NCBI GenBank assembly: GCA_026702745.1
Contig: JAPPBT010000101.1
Location: 1 to 64,000 of the forward strand
Length of the DNA: 64,000 nt
Direction: 5' to 3'
Source of the DNA: Gemmatimonadota bacterium
GTDB taxonomy: Bacteria; JAAXHH01
Part shown: positions 8,781 through 19,287 of the stretch, in pieces
Numbering within the stretch: the first letter of the stretch is position 1
How the letters are laid out: every line of letters starts with the position of its first letter
Position numbers and translations under genes: made by a program
The notes under the pieces: model-generated
Told to the model about the DNA's origin: nothing
The model's input: the letters and a program-made list of their open reading frames with translations, nothing else
The model's database searches: none

Positions 8781-10838
8781 ATGAGTGACACCAGCCGGGA
8801 ACAGCAGGAACAGCGGGAGCAGCGCGACCAGGCCGCGACGACCGCCGGACAGGACGACCAGTGGCAGATCGTGCCGGACAGCCTGCCCTACGAGGACGGG
8901 TTCAGCAGCCGGATCATCTGGGCCGCCTTCTTCGTCGGGCTGGTCATGCTGCCCGGGGCGATCTACCTGGAACTGGTGACCGGAAAGAGTTTCGCGGGCG
9001 CCGCGGAATGGGTCACCATCATCATGTTCATCGAGATCGGGAAGCGCCTGTTCATCAAGCTGAAGCCCCAGGAAGCCATCATCCTCTACTGGCTTGCCGC
9101 CGGGTTGGCGGCGACGGGCCTGGGCGCCAGCGGCATGGCGGCCGGATCGTCGGTGCACGGCGCGCCTTTTGCCAAGATGATCTGGTTCCAATATCTGATC
9201 CAGTCCCCCCAGGCGGACGGCCTGGCCCAGCTTCTGCCCCAGTGGGTATCGCCGCCCAGGGGTTCCGACTCCCTGATCACCCGGACCCTCTTCTCCATGG
9301 AGTGGATGGAGCCCATCCTGCTGGCCGTCCTCGTGTCCATCCTCGGCCTGGTCAACGCCCTTTCGCTGGGATACGTGCTCTTCCGCATCACGGCCGACAC
9401 CGAGCGCCTGCCCTTTCCCCTGGCGCCCGTGCAGGCGGCCGGCGCCACCGCGCTGGCGGAATCGTCGGCGGGCGAGGAGACCTGGCGCTGGCGCCTGTTT
9501 ACCGTCGGCGCCATGATCGGCCTGGGCTGGGGCATACTCTACGTGGTCGTCCCGACGGTATCGGGCGTGGTGCTGACCAAGGGCGTCGAGGTCTTCCCCA
9601 TTCCCTTCGCGGACTTCACGCCGCGGGTCCGGGACGTATTGCCCGCGTCGCCTATCGGCATCGGCACGGACATGGCCACGCTCCTGGTGGGTTTCGTCCT
9701 GCCCTTCTGGATCGTGGTCGGCACCTTCATCAGTTCCTTCGTGGTCACCTTCATCGCCAATCCGGCTCTCTACCATTTCGGCCTGTTGCACAGCTGGGCG
9801 CCGGGGATGAGCACCATCCCCACTTCCATTAACAACACCATCGATTTCTGGCTTAGTTTCTCTTCCATCGGCACTTCGCTGGTCATCGGCCTGATCGGCC
9901 TGGTGGCCTTCGCCCGCGCCCTGAAACGAGACCCGGACGGCACGTCGGGCGTCCAGGGACCCCGCCGGCCGCCGCCGGAACGGGGTGATTTCAGGCTGCC
10001 CATACCCATCGCGCTCTGGGCGTTGTCTACCCTGTGCTTCATCGCTCTGGTCTACTACCTCGAACCCACGTTCCCGGTATGGATCTCCGTGGTTTTCGGG
10101 TTCCTGTGGACGCCCTTCTTCTCCTACATCGGCGCGCGCATGATCGGCCTCACGGGCTCGCCTTACGGATCGTCCTTCCCCTACGCGAGGGAGGGCTCCT
10201 TCTACCTGTCGGGCTACAAGGGCGTGGCCATCTGGTTCGCGCCGGTTCCGCTCTTCGATCACAGCGGGGTGGTCGCGACCTTCCGGCAGTTGGAACTCAC
10301 CCGAACGCGATTCCCAAGCCTGGTCAAACTGTATATATTGAGCCTGTTGCTGCTCATTGTGTTCAGTTTCCTGTTCTACGCCCTGATCTGGAAACTGGCG
10401 CCCATACCGTCCGCGGCCTATCCCTTCGTCGAGAAGATGTGGCCGCTGCAGGCGACGATGGAAACGATCTGGATCAAGTCGACCCTGCCGGGCGGATCGG
10501 ATGTGATCGGGCAACTCATCAAGTGGGAATACATCGGCGCCGGGATGGGGTTCACGGTGGCCCTGTACGGGGTCCTGAGCCTGCTCAAGGCGCCGCCGTT
10601 GCTATTCTATGGCCTGGTCGCGGGACTGGGCACCGGTGCCTGGATACACTACACGCTGCCCACGTTCATCGGAGCGATGCTGGGCCGGTTCTATTTCGGG
10701 CGGCGGTACGGAGAGAAAAGGTGGCGCGCCTACGCGCCGGTGATCCTGGCCGGGTACGGGTGCGGCCTGGGACTCATCGGCATGGCGGCTGTCTCCCTGG
10801 TGCTGATCGCCAAGTCCACGTCCCAGATCCTGTTCTGA
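8781..10838 (+). CDS. Oligopeptide-transporter-like (OPT-type) membrane protein
   Basis: A 685-residue polytopic membrane protein with a charged, Gln-rich N-terminus (about 35 residues) and then 12 or more hydrophobic helices. It is the same size and general layout as the DUF6785 protein at 1035 but clearly different in sequence. Features include LKPQEAIILYWLAAG, the Gly/Ala-rich GLAATGLGASGMAAGSSVHG and TERLPFPLAPVQAAGATAL, which resemble the OPT/YSL-like group of peptide or metal-chelate transporters. Assignment to OPT is by resemblance, not by a decisive motif. The gene begins 4 bases after the amidohydrolase stop and is probably translated with it. Ends 47 bases before the hydroxyacid dehydrogenase. 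Confidence 0.75.
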   Translation: MSDTSREQQEQREQRDQAATTAGQDDQWQIVPDSLPYEDGFSSRIIWAAFFVGLVMLPGAIYLELVTGKSFAGAAEWVTIIMFIEIGKRLFIKLKPQEAIILYWLAAGLAATGLGASGMAAGSSVHGAPFAKMIWFQYLIQSPQADGLAQLLPQWVSPPRGSDSLITRTLFSMEWMEPILLAVLVSILGLVNALSLGYVLFRITADTERLPFPLAPVQAAGATALAESSAGEETWRWRLFTVGAMIGLGWGILYVVVPTVSGVVLTKGVEVFPIPFADFTPRVRDVLPASPIGIGTDMATLLVGFVLPFWIVVGTFISSFVVTFIANPALYHFGLLHSWAPGMSTIPTSINNTIDFWLSFSSIGTSLVIGLIGLVAFARALKRDPDGTSGVQGPRRPPPERGDFRLPIPIALWALSTLCFIALVYYLEPTFPVWISVVFGFLWTPFFSYIGARMIGLTGSPYGSSFPYAREGSFYLSGYKGVAIWFAPVPLFDHSGVVATFRQLELTRTRFPSLVKLYILSLLLLIVFSFLFYALIWKLAPIPSAAYPFVEKMWPLQATMETIWIKSTLPGGSDVIGQLIKWEYIGAGMGFTVALYGVLSLLKAPPLLFYGLVAGLGTGAWIHYTLPTFIGAMLGRFYFGRRYGEKRWRAYAPVILAGYGCGLGLIGMAAVSLVLIAKSTSQILF

Positions 10839-10885
10839 CGTCCCGGATCCTGTGCTGACGAATGTAAAGAGGGAACGGACTGTTT

Positions 10886-11920
10886 ATGTCCGATGATTTC
10901 CGCGTAGCCCTGGTCGCCGACCTGCGGGGTCCCGACGGCGGGGTCGTGTTCGACAATTTCGGCGTCGACCTGCTGGACGAAGCCGGGCTCTTCCATGCCT
11001 TCCTGGAAGAGGACCGGTGGCCCGTCACCCCGGATCAGCTCGAGGATTTCGACGCGGTGATCTCCATGGGCCAGCCCTACACGCAAGACTCCTTTGCCGG
11101 GAGCGAGCGCCTGGCGCTCATCGCCCGGACGGGCGTGGGCTACGACATGATCGATATGGACGCCGCGACGGAGGCGGACGTCATGGTGACGATCACGCCG
11201 GAGGCCACGCGCAGGCCGGTGGCCAGCGCCACGATGGCCCTCATGCTCGGTCTGTGTCACCGGGTGACGATCAAGGACGCCATCGTGCGGAACGACGACT
11301 GGGACATACGTTTCGATCACATGGGATGCGAGATCCGGGGCCGCGTGGTCGGCCTGATCGGCATGGGAATGATCGGCCGCGAGGTGTCGCGCATGCTGGC
11401 GCCCTTCGAACCATCGGAGATCCTCGTCTCCGACCCCGTCGTGACCGCGGATGAGGCCGCACAACTGGGCGTTACGCTGGTGGACCGGGAGACACTGCTC
11501 AAACGAAGCACTTTCGTCACCATTCATTGTCCGTTGAACGATCACACCCGGTACCTGATCGGTGCGCGTGAGCTGCGCATGATGCGGGAGGACGCCTACC
11601 TCGTCAACACGGCGCGTGGCGCCATCGTAGACCAGAAAGCACTGGAGCAGGCGTTGCAGGAAGGCTGGATCGCAGGCGCGGCCATTGACGTATTCGAGCA
11701 GGAACCGCCAGACGCCGACGATCCCCTGCTGTCCCTGCCAAATGTCATCCTGGCGCCTCACGCTTCGTGCTGGACCTACGAGTTGTTTCGCGATATCGGA
11801 CACGACTGCATGAAGGCGGCCCTGGCCGTCTCCCGTGGAGAAGAGCCTCCCTACGTGGTCAACCGGGAAGTACTCGAACGGCCCGGCTTGAGGAGGAAAC
11901 TGGAAAAGTTCAACGGATAA
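10886..11920 (+). CDS. D-isomer-specific 2-hydroxyacid dehydrogenase
   Basis: A 344-residue NAD(P)-dependent oxidoreductase of the phosphoglycerate-dehydrogenase-like family, interconverting a 2-oxoacid and a D-2-hydroxyacid. The Rossmann motif is GMGMIG (159-164). The catalytic Arg is in VNTARGAIVDQ, Glu in VFEQEPPDADD, and His in LAPHASCWT, so all three catalytic residues are in place. The ATG follows AAAGAGGGAACGG, a reasonable ribosome binding site. Fifth gene of the plus-strand run. Paired with the LDH2-type dehydrogenase 18 bases downstream, it may work on the two isomers or two steps of one hydroxyacid, but the substrate is not visible from sequence. Confidence 0.9.
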   Translation: MSDDFRVALVADLRGPDGGVVFDNFGVDLLDEAGLFHAFLEEDRWPVTPDQLEDFDAVISMGQPYTQDSFAGSERLALIARTGVGYDMIDMDAATEADVMVTITPEATRRPVASATMALMLGLCHRVTIKDAIVRNDDWDIRFDHMGCEIRGRVVGLIGMGMIGREVSRMLAPFEPSEILVSDPVVTADEAAQLGVTLVDRETLLKRSTFVTIHCPLNDHTRYLIGARELRMMREDAYLVNTARGAIVDQKALEQALQEGWIAGAAIDVFEQEPPDADDPLLSLPNVILAPHASCWTYELFRDIGHDCMKAALAVSRGEEPPYVVNREVLERPGLRRKLEKFNG

Positions 11921-11938
11921 GACCAGGAAAGGAAGACA

Positions 11939-12997
11939 ATGCCAGTAATTTCCCCAGAGAAACTGCATCGAATCGGCTGTGAGGTGATGGAGGCAGCCGG
12001 CTGTACGGCGGACGATGCCCGCAGCGTGGTGGACCACCTCGTGGATTCCAATCTCTTCGGCCACGATTCTCACGGCGCCATCCGGATCCCGGAATACGTC
12101 AAGGCCATCAAGGACGAGGGCCGGTTCAAGGCCAGAGCGGACGTGCGAATCCTGATGGAGAGTCCTTGTACGGCCGTGGTGGACAACGGAGGCGCGCTCG
12201 GCCAGGTGGGCGGAACCGTCGCCATGCAACTGGCCATGAAGAAGGCGAGAGCGCACGGCACGGCCACGGTTTCGCTAAGGCGCACCAGCCACGTGGGGCG
12301 CGTGGGCGCTTATCCGCTCATGGCGGCCCGGGAGGGCCTGATCGGACTGGCCTTCGTCAACGCGGGCCGGTTCGGACGCCAGATCCCGCCCTTCGGCGGT
12401 ATCGACGGACGCATCAGCACCAATCCCATTGCTTTCTCGGCCCCCCGCAGGAACGACGACCCCGTCATGGTAGACCTGACCACTTCCGTCGTCGCAGAAG
12501 GCAAGGTGCGTGTCGCCGCGAACAAGGGCGTTCGGGTTCCCGAGGGCTGGTTGATCGACCACGAAGGAAATCCCACCACGGACCCGACCGTGATCAAGGG
12601 CCCGCCGCCCAACGGCGCCATCCTGCCCATGGGCGGCATCGTCGCCCACAAGGGCTACAGCCTGGGGCTGCTCGTAGAGATCCTGGGCGGCACGCTGAGC
12701 GGACAGGGATGCGCGCAGGGCGAGCAGACCGTATCGAGCAACGGGGTGCTCTTCACCGTTTACGATATCTCTTTCTTTACCGATCTGGACTGGTACTACG
12801 AGGAAGTCGAAGGAATGATCCGCCACGTGAAAGCCAGCCGTACAGCACCGGGATTCGACGAGATCCTCATACCGGGCGAACCGGAGTTCCGACTGGCGGC
12901 GAAGCGACGTCAGGAAGGGATCAGCATCGACGACACCACCTGGCAGCAGATGAAGGAAGCCGGGACGCGGGTCGGCCTGGACCCCGAGCACTGGTAA
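11939..12997 (+). CDS. Malate/L-lactate/ureidoglycolate dehydrogenase family (LDH2) oxidoreductase
   Basis: A 352-residue NAD(P)H-dependent oxidoreductase of the Ldh_2 (YlbC/YiaK/AllD-type) family. It shows the family opening (PEKLHRIGCEVMEAAGCTADDA), the conserved catalytic-His region GHDSHGAIRIPEY, the NPIAFSAP stretch, MVDLTTSVVAEGKV, and the glycine-rich GIVAHKGYSLGLLVEILGG. AGGAAAGGAAG just before the ATG is a strong ribosome binding site. Substrates in the family include malate, sulfolactate, 2,3-diketogulonate, ureidoglycolate and cyclic imines; the sequence does not settle which. It ends the operon, 21 bases before a perfect hairpin. Confidence 0.9.
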   Translation: MPVISPEKLHRIGCEVMEAAGCTADDARSVVDHLVDSNLFGHDSHGAIRIPEYVKAIKDEGRFKARADVRILMESPCTAVVDNGGALGQVGGTVAMQLAMKKARAHGTATVSLRRTSHVGRVGAYPLMAAREGLIGLAFVNAGRFGRQIPPFGGIDGRISTNPIAFSAPRRNDDPVMVDLTTSVVAEGKVRVAANKGVRVPEGWLIDHEGNPTTDPTVIKGPPPNGAILPMGGIVAHKGYSLGLLVEILGGTLSGQGCAQGEQTVSSNGVLFTVYDISFFTDLDWYYEEVEGMIRHVKASRTAPGFDEILIPGEPEFRLAAKRRQEGISIDDTTWQQMKEAGTRVGLDPEHW

Positions 12998-13018
12998 GTC
13001 CGCGTATATAAATGAATA

Positions 13019-13045
13019 GGGGCAGGAGAATCGCTCTCCTGCCCC
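13019..13045. terminator. Hairpin terminator between convergent genes
   Basis: A perfect 11-bp stem (GGGGCAGGAGA at 13019-13029, TCTCCTGCCCC at 13035-13045) with the 5-base loop ATCGC. It lies in the 79 bases between the LDH2-type gene (plus) and the DUF2911 gene (minus), so it can serve both. The plus-strand flank is ATAAAACCTTCTT and the minus-strand flank TATTCATTTATATA. Both are A/T-rich but neither is a pure T-run. Confidence 0.75.
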
Positions 13046-13076
13046 ATAAAACCTTCTTACTGGATAGCGGCGGAAA

Positions 13077-13634
13077 CTACTTGGCGGCGAAACTGCCCTT
13101 GAGCCGGTGGGTTCCCCACGAAACGGACAGCTTTCCCTTCCCATCCGAATCCTTGAGCTCCACGGTGAGCCGCTCCACCGATTCGTCGCCCGTGCTGTAA
13201 CTCAGCGGTACTTCCAGCACGTCGTTCTCCCGGCTGGCGCCCGGTGCGCCCCAGATCCCCACCTCACTGTTGAAGATGAGCGACCACGAATCGCCTTCCA
13301 CGTGCTTGATCCATGCGCTGTAGGAACCCATGGCCAGGGTCTGATCACCGAACATCAGGTCGGCTTCCGACGTGAAGGTCGTGGATTTGTTGCTGCCGAA
13401 TCGCCAGACGAATCCCGCCGGCGCCATGGCGAGCATGTCCCTGCCCTTCATTTCGGGACGGCCGTAATCGATGGATACCTTGCCTCCCGACAGCGTGACT
13501 TCCGCCATGCCCCGGCCGGGGTCCGATCCTTCACCGCCTGCGGGCATCGTCGTCTGGGCATCGGCGATCCCGCCCAGGGAAGTAAGGGCCATGGCAAGGA
13601 CCAGGCCGCCGATCATACGGGTAATGCGAAGCAT
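13077..13634 (-). CDS. Exported DUF2911-family protein
   Basis: 185 residues starting at the ATG preceded by a perfect AGGAGG. A cleavable signal peptide is clear (MLRITRMIGGLVLAMALTSL ending GGIADA). The mature part has the DUF2911 pattern: VTLSGGKVSIDYGRPEMKGRD, FVWRFGSNKSTTFTSEADL, LAMGSYSAWIKHVEGDSWSLIFN and a C-terminal LSVSWGTHRLKGSF. DUF2911 proteins are secreted beta-rich proteins of unknown function, common in Bacteroidota and related phyla. The open frame continues upstream to 14660, but that part overlaps the RraA-like gene and is not coding. Confidence 0.88.
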   Translation of the reverse strand: MLRITRMIGGLVLAMALTSLGGIADAQTTMPAGGEGSDPGRGMAEVTLSGGKVSIDYGRPEMKGRDMLAMAPAGFVWRFGSNKSTTFTSEADLMFGDQTLAMGSYSAWIKHVEGDSWSLIFNSEVGIWGAPGASRENDVLEVPLSYSTGDESVERLTVELKDSDGKGKLSVSWGTHRLKGSFAAK

Positions 13635-13952
13635 AAAAACCTCCTGAAAACGGTACTTGTTCCGACATCCTTTGAAGCAGGTCGTACGGACCAAAAAATG
13701 ACAAGAATCAACGTTGCTGTCAACGGATTTGCATCGACCCGACGTTGCCCGGGAAACGGACCAGGGCAAAGTCGACACGCATGCCGCGGCCAGCCTCGGG
13801 AGACGGTAGGCCGGCGGTGTATTTCCCTTGATTTCTGGTTCTTCCCGGTCGATTTTAGCCCGTGGGGCTCTACGTTCAACAACCCCTTCCTGCTGCGACG
13901 ATTCTATATACGTCCGATAACTGTAATTCTTCAATTTAAAGGAGCTACTGGG
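13635..13952. other. Divergent intergenic region, 318 bases
   Basis: This lies between the DUF2911 gene (minus) and the RraA-like gene that opens the histidine cluster (plus). I see no gene in it. On the minus strand TTGACA (13718-13723) sits 17 bases before CATTTT (13695-13700), a possible but weak promoter for DUF2911. On the plus side the last 50 bases are A/T-rich (CTATATACG, CAATTTAAAGGAG) and include the ribosome binding site AAAGGAG of the RraA-like gene. No clear histidine-operon operator palindrome was found. Confidence 0.5.
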
Positions 13953-14599
13953 ATGACCCGTGTAGACGATGCCGTATTGAACGGTCTGGCCGGATTCGAC
14001 TCGGCCACGGTTTACAACGCCGTGGAGAAAGTGCAGGGCGTTTCGAATGACGATTACACCGGACCGGAGATTCAGTACCTGACGCCTGAATTCGGCGCCG
14101 TGATCGGGTACGCCGTGACTTCCGAGGTCACCCCGCTGGACGCCACACCGGCCAATATGAGCTGGTCCGACTACTACGACGTGCTGGACGAGACGCCGGG
14201 TCCCATGATCGCGGTAATGAAGGACGTCGACACCCGTCCGAAGCGCGCCGCCCTCTTCGGCGACGGCATGGCGCATATCCACAGGAAGCTCGGCGTAGTC
14301 GGCGCCGTGGTCGAAGGCTGTGTCCGTGATCTCGAGGGCATCCGGGCAGCGGGTCTGCCTATATGGGGCCTCGGTACGGTATCCGGCCACGGCCCCTTCA
14401 ACGTGCGGGCCGTAGGCCGGCCGCTTGTGGCCGGACAGTTGCTTGTGCAGACCGGCGACCTGTTGCTCGCCGACGTGGACGGCGTGGTGAAGATCCCGCT
14501 CGACATCGCGGAAGACACCCTGAGAAAGGCGAATGAGATCAGGACCTGGGAACGGTCCCACTTCGACATGATCAACAGTCCCGAATTCACCTACGAAAA

Positions 14600-14627
<28 letters not shown>
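13953..14627 (+). CDS. RraA-family protein (HMG/CHA aldolase-like)
   Basis: 224 residues with ATG 9 bases after AAAGGAG. RraA-fold proteins act as 4-hydroxy-4-methyl-2-oxoglutarate aldolases / oxaloacetate decarboxylases or bind RNase E. The core motif is present as [21 protein letters not shown] followed by [17 protein letters not shown], with the conserved Arg-Asp pair, and [13 protein letters not shown] near the C-terminus. The last 28 bases overlap the start of hutU, so the two are probably translated together. A 2-oxoglutarate-type aldolase is not a known step of histidine degradation, so its role here is open; it could be a decarboxylase or a neighbour by chance. Confidence 0.85.
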
Positions 14628-16285
<1,658 letters not shown>

Positions 16286-16307
16286 ACATCGGAAGCGATG
16301 GTCGGAT

Positions 16308-17927
16308 ATGGCTGATTCCCGGGCCCCCGAGGCCCTCACGGATCCCCAGGCCCACACGGACCCCCTGGCCCTCACCGGCCACGATCTCACCATAGACGAC
16401 GTGGTCGCCGTCTCGCGGGGCCGAACCGTCGCCATACACCCAGATGCCCTTCCCCGCATGGAACGGTCCCGGGAGGTCGTGGACCGGCTGGTCGCGGAAG
16501 GACGGATCGCCTACGGCATCACCACGGGGTTCGGTCGGTTCAAGGACAAGCTGATCTCGGCGGACCAGGTCGCCGAACTGCAGTTGAACCTGATCAGGAG
16601 TCACGCGGCGGGAGCCGGACCGGAACTGGACGAGGAGACCGTGCGGGCCATGCTGGTCATCCGGGCAAATACGCTCGCCATGGGCTATTCGGGGATTCGC
16701 ACTGAAGTCGTACAACTGATGGCGGACATGTTGAACGCGGGCGTGCATCCCTGCATTCCCGGACGAGGTTCTCTCGGCGCAAGCGGGGACCTGGCGACCC
16801 TGGCGCACATGTCCCTGGTGCTCATCGGCGAAGGCGAAGCCATGTACCGGTCCCGTCGGCTCGACGGCGCATCCGCGCTGCGGGAGGCCGGCCTCCGGCC
16901 CGTAACCCTGGGTGCCAAGGAAGGCCTGGCGCTGACGAACGGCACCACGCTCATGGCCGGACTCGGCGCCTTGCTGGTCCACCGGGCGACCCATCTCGCC
17001 CTTACGGCGGACATCGCCGCTGCCATGACCCTGGAGGCGCTGGCAGGCACCGACCGCGCCTACGACGCGCGGGTGCACGCCATACGGCCCCACCCCCGGC
17101 AGATCGCCTGCGCGGGCTTCCTGCGGGACATCCTGAACGGCAGCCGGCTGCTGCGTTCCGACAATCCGGGCAACGTCCAGGATCCCTATACCCTGCGCTG
17201 CGTCCCCCAGGTACACGGCACGGTCCGGGACACGATCGACTACGCCCGGTGGGTGGTGGGCATCGAACTGAACGCCGCGAACGACAATCCGCTGGTCTTC
17301 GCCAGCGACGATCCCGCCGACGCGGAAGTCATCAGCGCGGGCAATTTCCACGGCGAACCCATCGCCGTCGCCATGGACAGCATGAAACTGGCGCTCGCGG
17401 ACATGGGCAACATGAGCGAGCGGCGCTCGGCGCGGCTGGTGGATGCCGATTCCAACGAGGGCATTTTGCCCATGTTCTTAACGGACCACGGCGGACTGGA
17501 AAGTGGCCTGATGCTCGCCCAGTACACGGCGGCGGCCCTGGCGTCGGAGAACAAGGTGCTGGCCCATCCGGCCAGCGCCGACTCCATTCCGAGCGGCGCA
17601 AACACGGAAGATCACGTAAGCATGGGCGCGGCGTCGGTGCACCACACGCTTCAGGTGGTGGAGAACGTGGAGACCATCGTCGCCATCGAGTTGATCGCCG
17701 CGGCCCAGGCCATCGATTTCAGATGCAGGGAACCCGGAATCACCCCGGAAGCGCTGGGCGCCGGTACCGACCTGGCATACCGGTTGATTCGCCGGCACGT
17801 CCCCTTCCTCGACCGCGACGTCCCGCTCTCTCCACTTTTTGAGACCATACGAGAACTTGTCGCGAAGGGCGATGTAGTCGCCGCGGTCGGAGAGAAGGTG
17901 GAGATACCCGGACCGACGTTGGACTGA
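16308..17927 (+). CDS. hutH: Histidine ammonia-lyase
   Basis: 539 residues. This enzyme removes ammonia from L-histidine to give urocanate, the entry step of the pathway. The MIO cofactor-forming Ala158-Ser159-Gly160 is in GSLGASGDLATLAHMSL. Other family marks are YGITTGFGRF, NLIRSHAAGAG, LTNGTTLMAG, QDPYTLRCVPQVHG and ELNAANDNPLVF. The N-terminus is about 30 residues longer than in typical HutH and rich in Asp, Pro and Thr, so the true start may be later, although the given ATG is the natural one after hutU. Downstream are 76 bases before hutI, with no obvious terminator. Confidence 0.97.
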   Translation: MADSRAPEALTDPQAHTDPLALTGHDLTIDDVVAVSRGRTVAIHPDALPRMERSREVVDRLVAEGRIAYGITTGFGRFKDKLISADQVAELQLNLIRSHAAGAGPELDEETVRAMLVIRANTLAMGYSGIRTEVVQLMADMLNAGVHPCIPGRGSLGASGDLATLAHMSLVLIGEGEAMYRSRRLDGASALREAGLRPVTLGAKEGLALTNGTTLMAGLGALLVHRATHLALTADIAAAMTLEALAGTDRAYDARVHAIRPHPRQIACAGFLRDILNGSRLLRSDNPGNVQDPYTLRCVPQVHGTVRDTIDYARWVVGIELNAANDNPLVFASDDPADAEVISAGNFHGEPIAVAMDSMKLALADMGNMSERRSARLVDADSNEGILPMFLTDHGGLESGLMLAQYTAAALASENKVLAHPASADSIPSGANTEDHVSMGAASVHHTLQVVENVETIVAIELIAAAQAIDFRCREPGITPEALGAGTDLAYRLIRRHVPFLDRDVPLSPLFETIRELVAKGDVVAAVGEKVEIPGPTLD

Positions 17928-18003
17928 TCCATTCATCCCCATGGGTCGAGCGCGTCCCGGCAAGACCGTAGAATCCGATTCGACGATCACCGCCAGTTCA
18001 TAG

Positions 18004-19287
18004 ATGGGTAACATGGAAACCGTCGATCTGTACCTCCACAACGCGGAGCAGGTCGTGACCTGCGCGTCCCGTGGCCCGAAGCGCGGGAAAGCCATGGCGG
18101 AGGCCGTCGTGATCGAGCGCGGCGCCGTGGTAGTCAAAGACGGGCGGATCGTGGCGGTCGGGCCGACCACGCAACTGGACGGTACCTTTACGTCCGAACG
18201 TGTGATCGACTGTACCGGCCGGTCCATCTGCCCCGGTTTCGTGGACGCCCATACCCACACGATCTTCGGCGGAGACCGCGCGGCGGAGTTCGAACTGCGG
18301 ATCAAGGGCGCTTCGTACCTGGAAATCATGGCGGCCGGCGGGGGTATCGTCAGTACCGTCCGGCATACGCGGGCGGCATCCGTGGACGAACTCGCGCGCT
18401 CCGCCACGGCCCGGCTCGACGAAATGCTGGCACTGGGCACCACGACCGTGGAGATCAAGACCGGTTACGGCCTGAGTGCTTCGGACGAGCTGAAGATGCT
18501 CCGGGTCATTGAAGGGCTCGACCGCGACCATCCCTGCGATATCGTCCCCACGTTCCTGGGCGCCCACGCCGTCCCTCACGAATTCGATGGGGATGCCGAA
18601 GCGTACACGCGGTGCGTAGTCGACGAGATCCTGCCCGAAGCGGCGGCCTGGTATCGTACCTCCCGATTCGCGGAGCGGGGGGTTCCCATGTATGTCGACG
18701 TGTTCTGCGAAGACCACGCCTTCGATCTCGAGCAGTCCCGCCGCGTGCTGGAGGCCGGGATCGAAATCGGTTTCAAGGCGAAGATGCACGTGGACCAGTT
18801 CAATAGTTTCGGCGGCGTTTCCATGGCCCTGGAACTCGGCGCCGTTTCGGTCGATCATCTCGACGTGACGGGTCATGTTGAAATCGAAATGCTCGGGGGA
18901 TCCGACACCATCGCCGTACCGCTTCCGGCCGTCAACTTCAACCTGGGCATGACGGACTATGCCGACGCCCGGGCGATGATGGACGCAGGCGCCGCCGTGG
19001 CCCTCGCCACCGACCTGAATCCCGGTTCCGCGCCCTGCCCATCCATGCCCGCGGTCATGGCCATCGCCTGCAGGTACCAGCGGCTTACCCCCGCGGAAGC
19101 GTTGAACGCGTCCACCATAAACGCGGCCCACGCAATCGGCGAAGGAGAGGAGGCGGGTTCTATCGAAGTCGGCAAACGGGCCGATATCCTCGTATTGAAG
19201 GCAGGAGATTATCGGCATATCCCCTACTTTTTCGGTGGAAATCCGGTGCAGACCGTAATCAAGCGGGGGCGGGTAATGAGCCCATGA
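18004..19287 (+). CDS. hutI: Imidazolonepropionase
   Basis: 427 residues. An amidohydrolase that opens 4-imidazolone-5-propionate to N-formimino-L-glutamate. The metal-binding HxH is His83-Thr-His85 in PGFVDAHTHTIFGGDRAAEF. Further family marks are the GGGI loop (MAAGGGIVSTVRHTR), EIKTGYGLS, HAVPHEF, KMHVDQF, VDHLDVTG and ATDLNPGSAPCPSMP. An ATG at 18013 is an equally possible start. Its last four bases overlap the start of hutF (ATGA), indicating coupled translation. Confidence 0.97.
   Translation: MGNMETVDLYLHNAEQVVTCASRGPKRGKAMAEAVVIERGAVVVKDGRIVAVGPTTQLDGTFTSERVIDCTGRSICPGFVDAHTHTIFGGDRAAEFELRIKGASYLEIMAAGGGIVSTVRHTRAASVDELARSATARLDEMLALGTTTVEIKTGYGLSASDELKMLRVIEGLDRDHPCDIVPTFLGAHAVPHEFDGDAEAYTRCVVDEILPEAAAWYRTSRFAERGVPMYVDVFCEDHAFDLEQSRRVLEAGIEIGFKAKMHVDQFNSFGGVSMALELGAVSVDHLDVTGHVEIEMLGGSDTIAVPLPAVNFNLGMTDYADARAMMDAGAAVALATDLNPGSAPCPSMPAVMAIACRYQRLTPAEALNASTINAAHAIGEGEEAGSIEVGKRADILVLKAGDYRHIPYFFGGNPVQTVIKRGRVMSP

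Noticed and set aside
13107-13952. Upstream extension of the RraA-like frame over the DUF2911 gene
   Set aside because: The frame is open but antisense to the DUF2911 coding sequence; the RraA family begins at the ATG 13953, which has a proper ribosome binding site.
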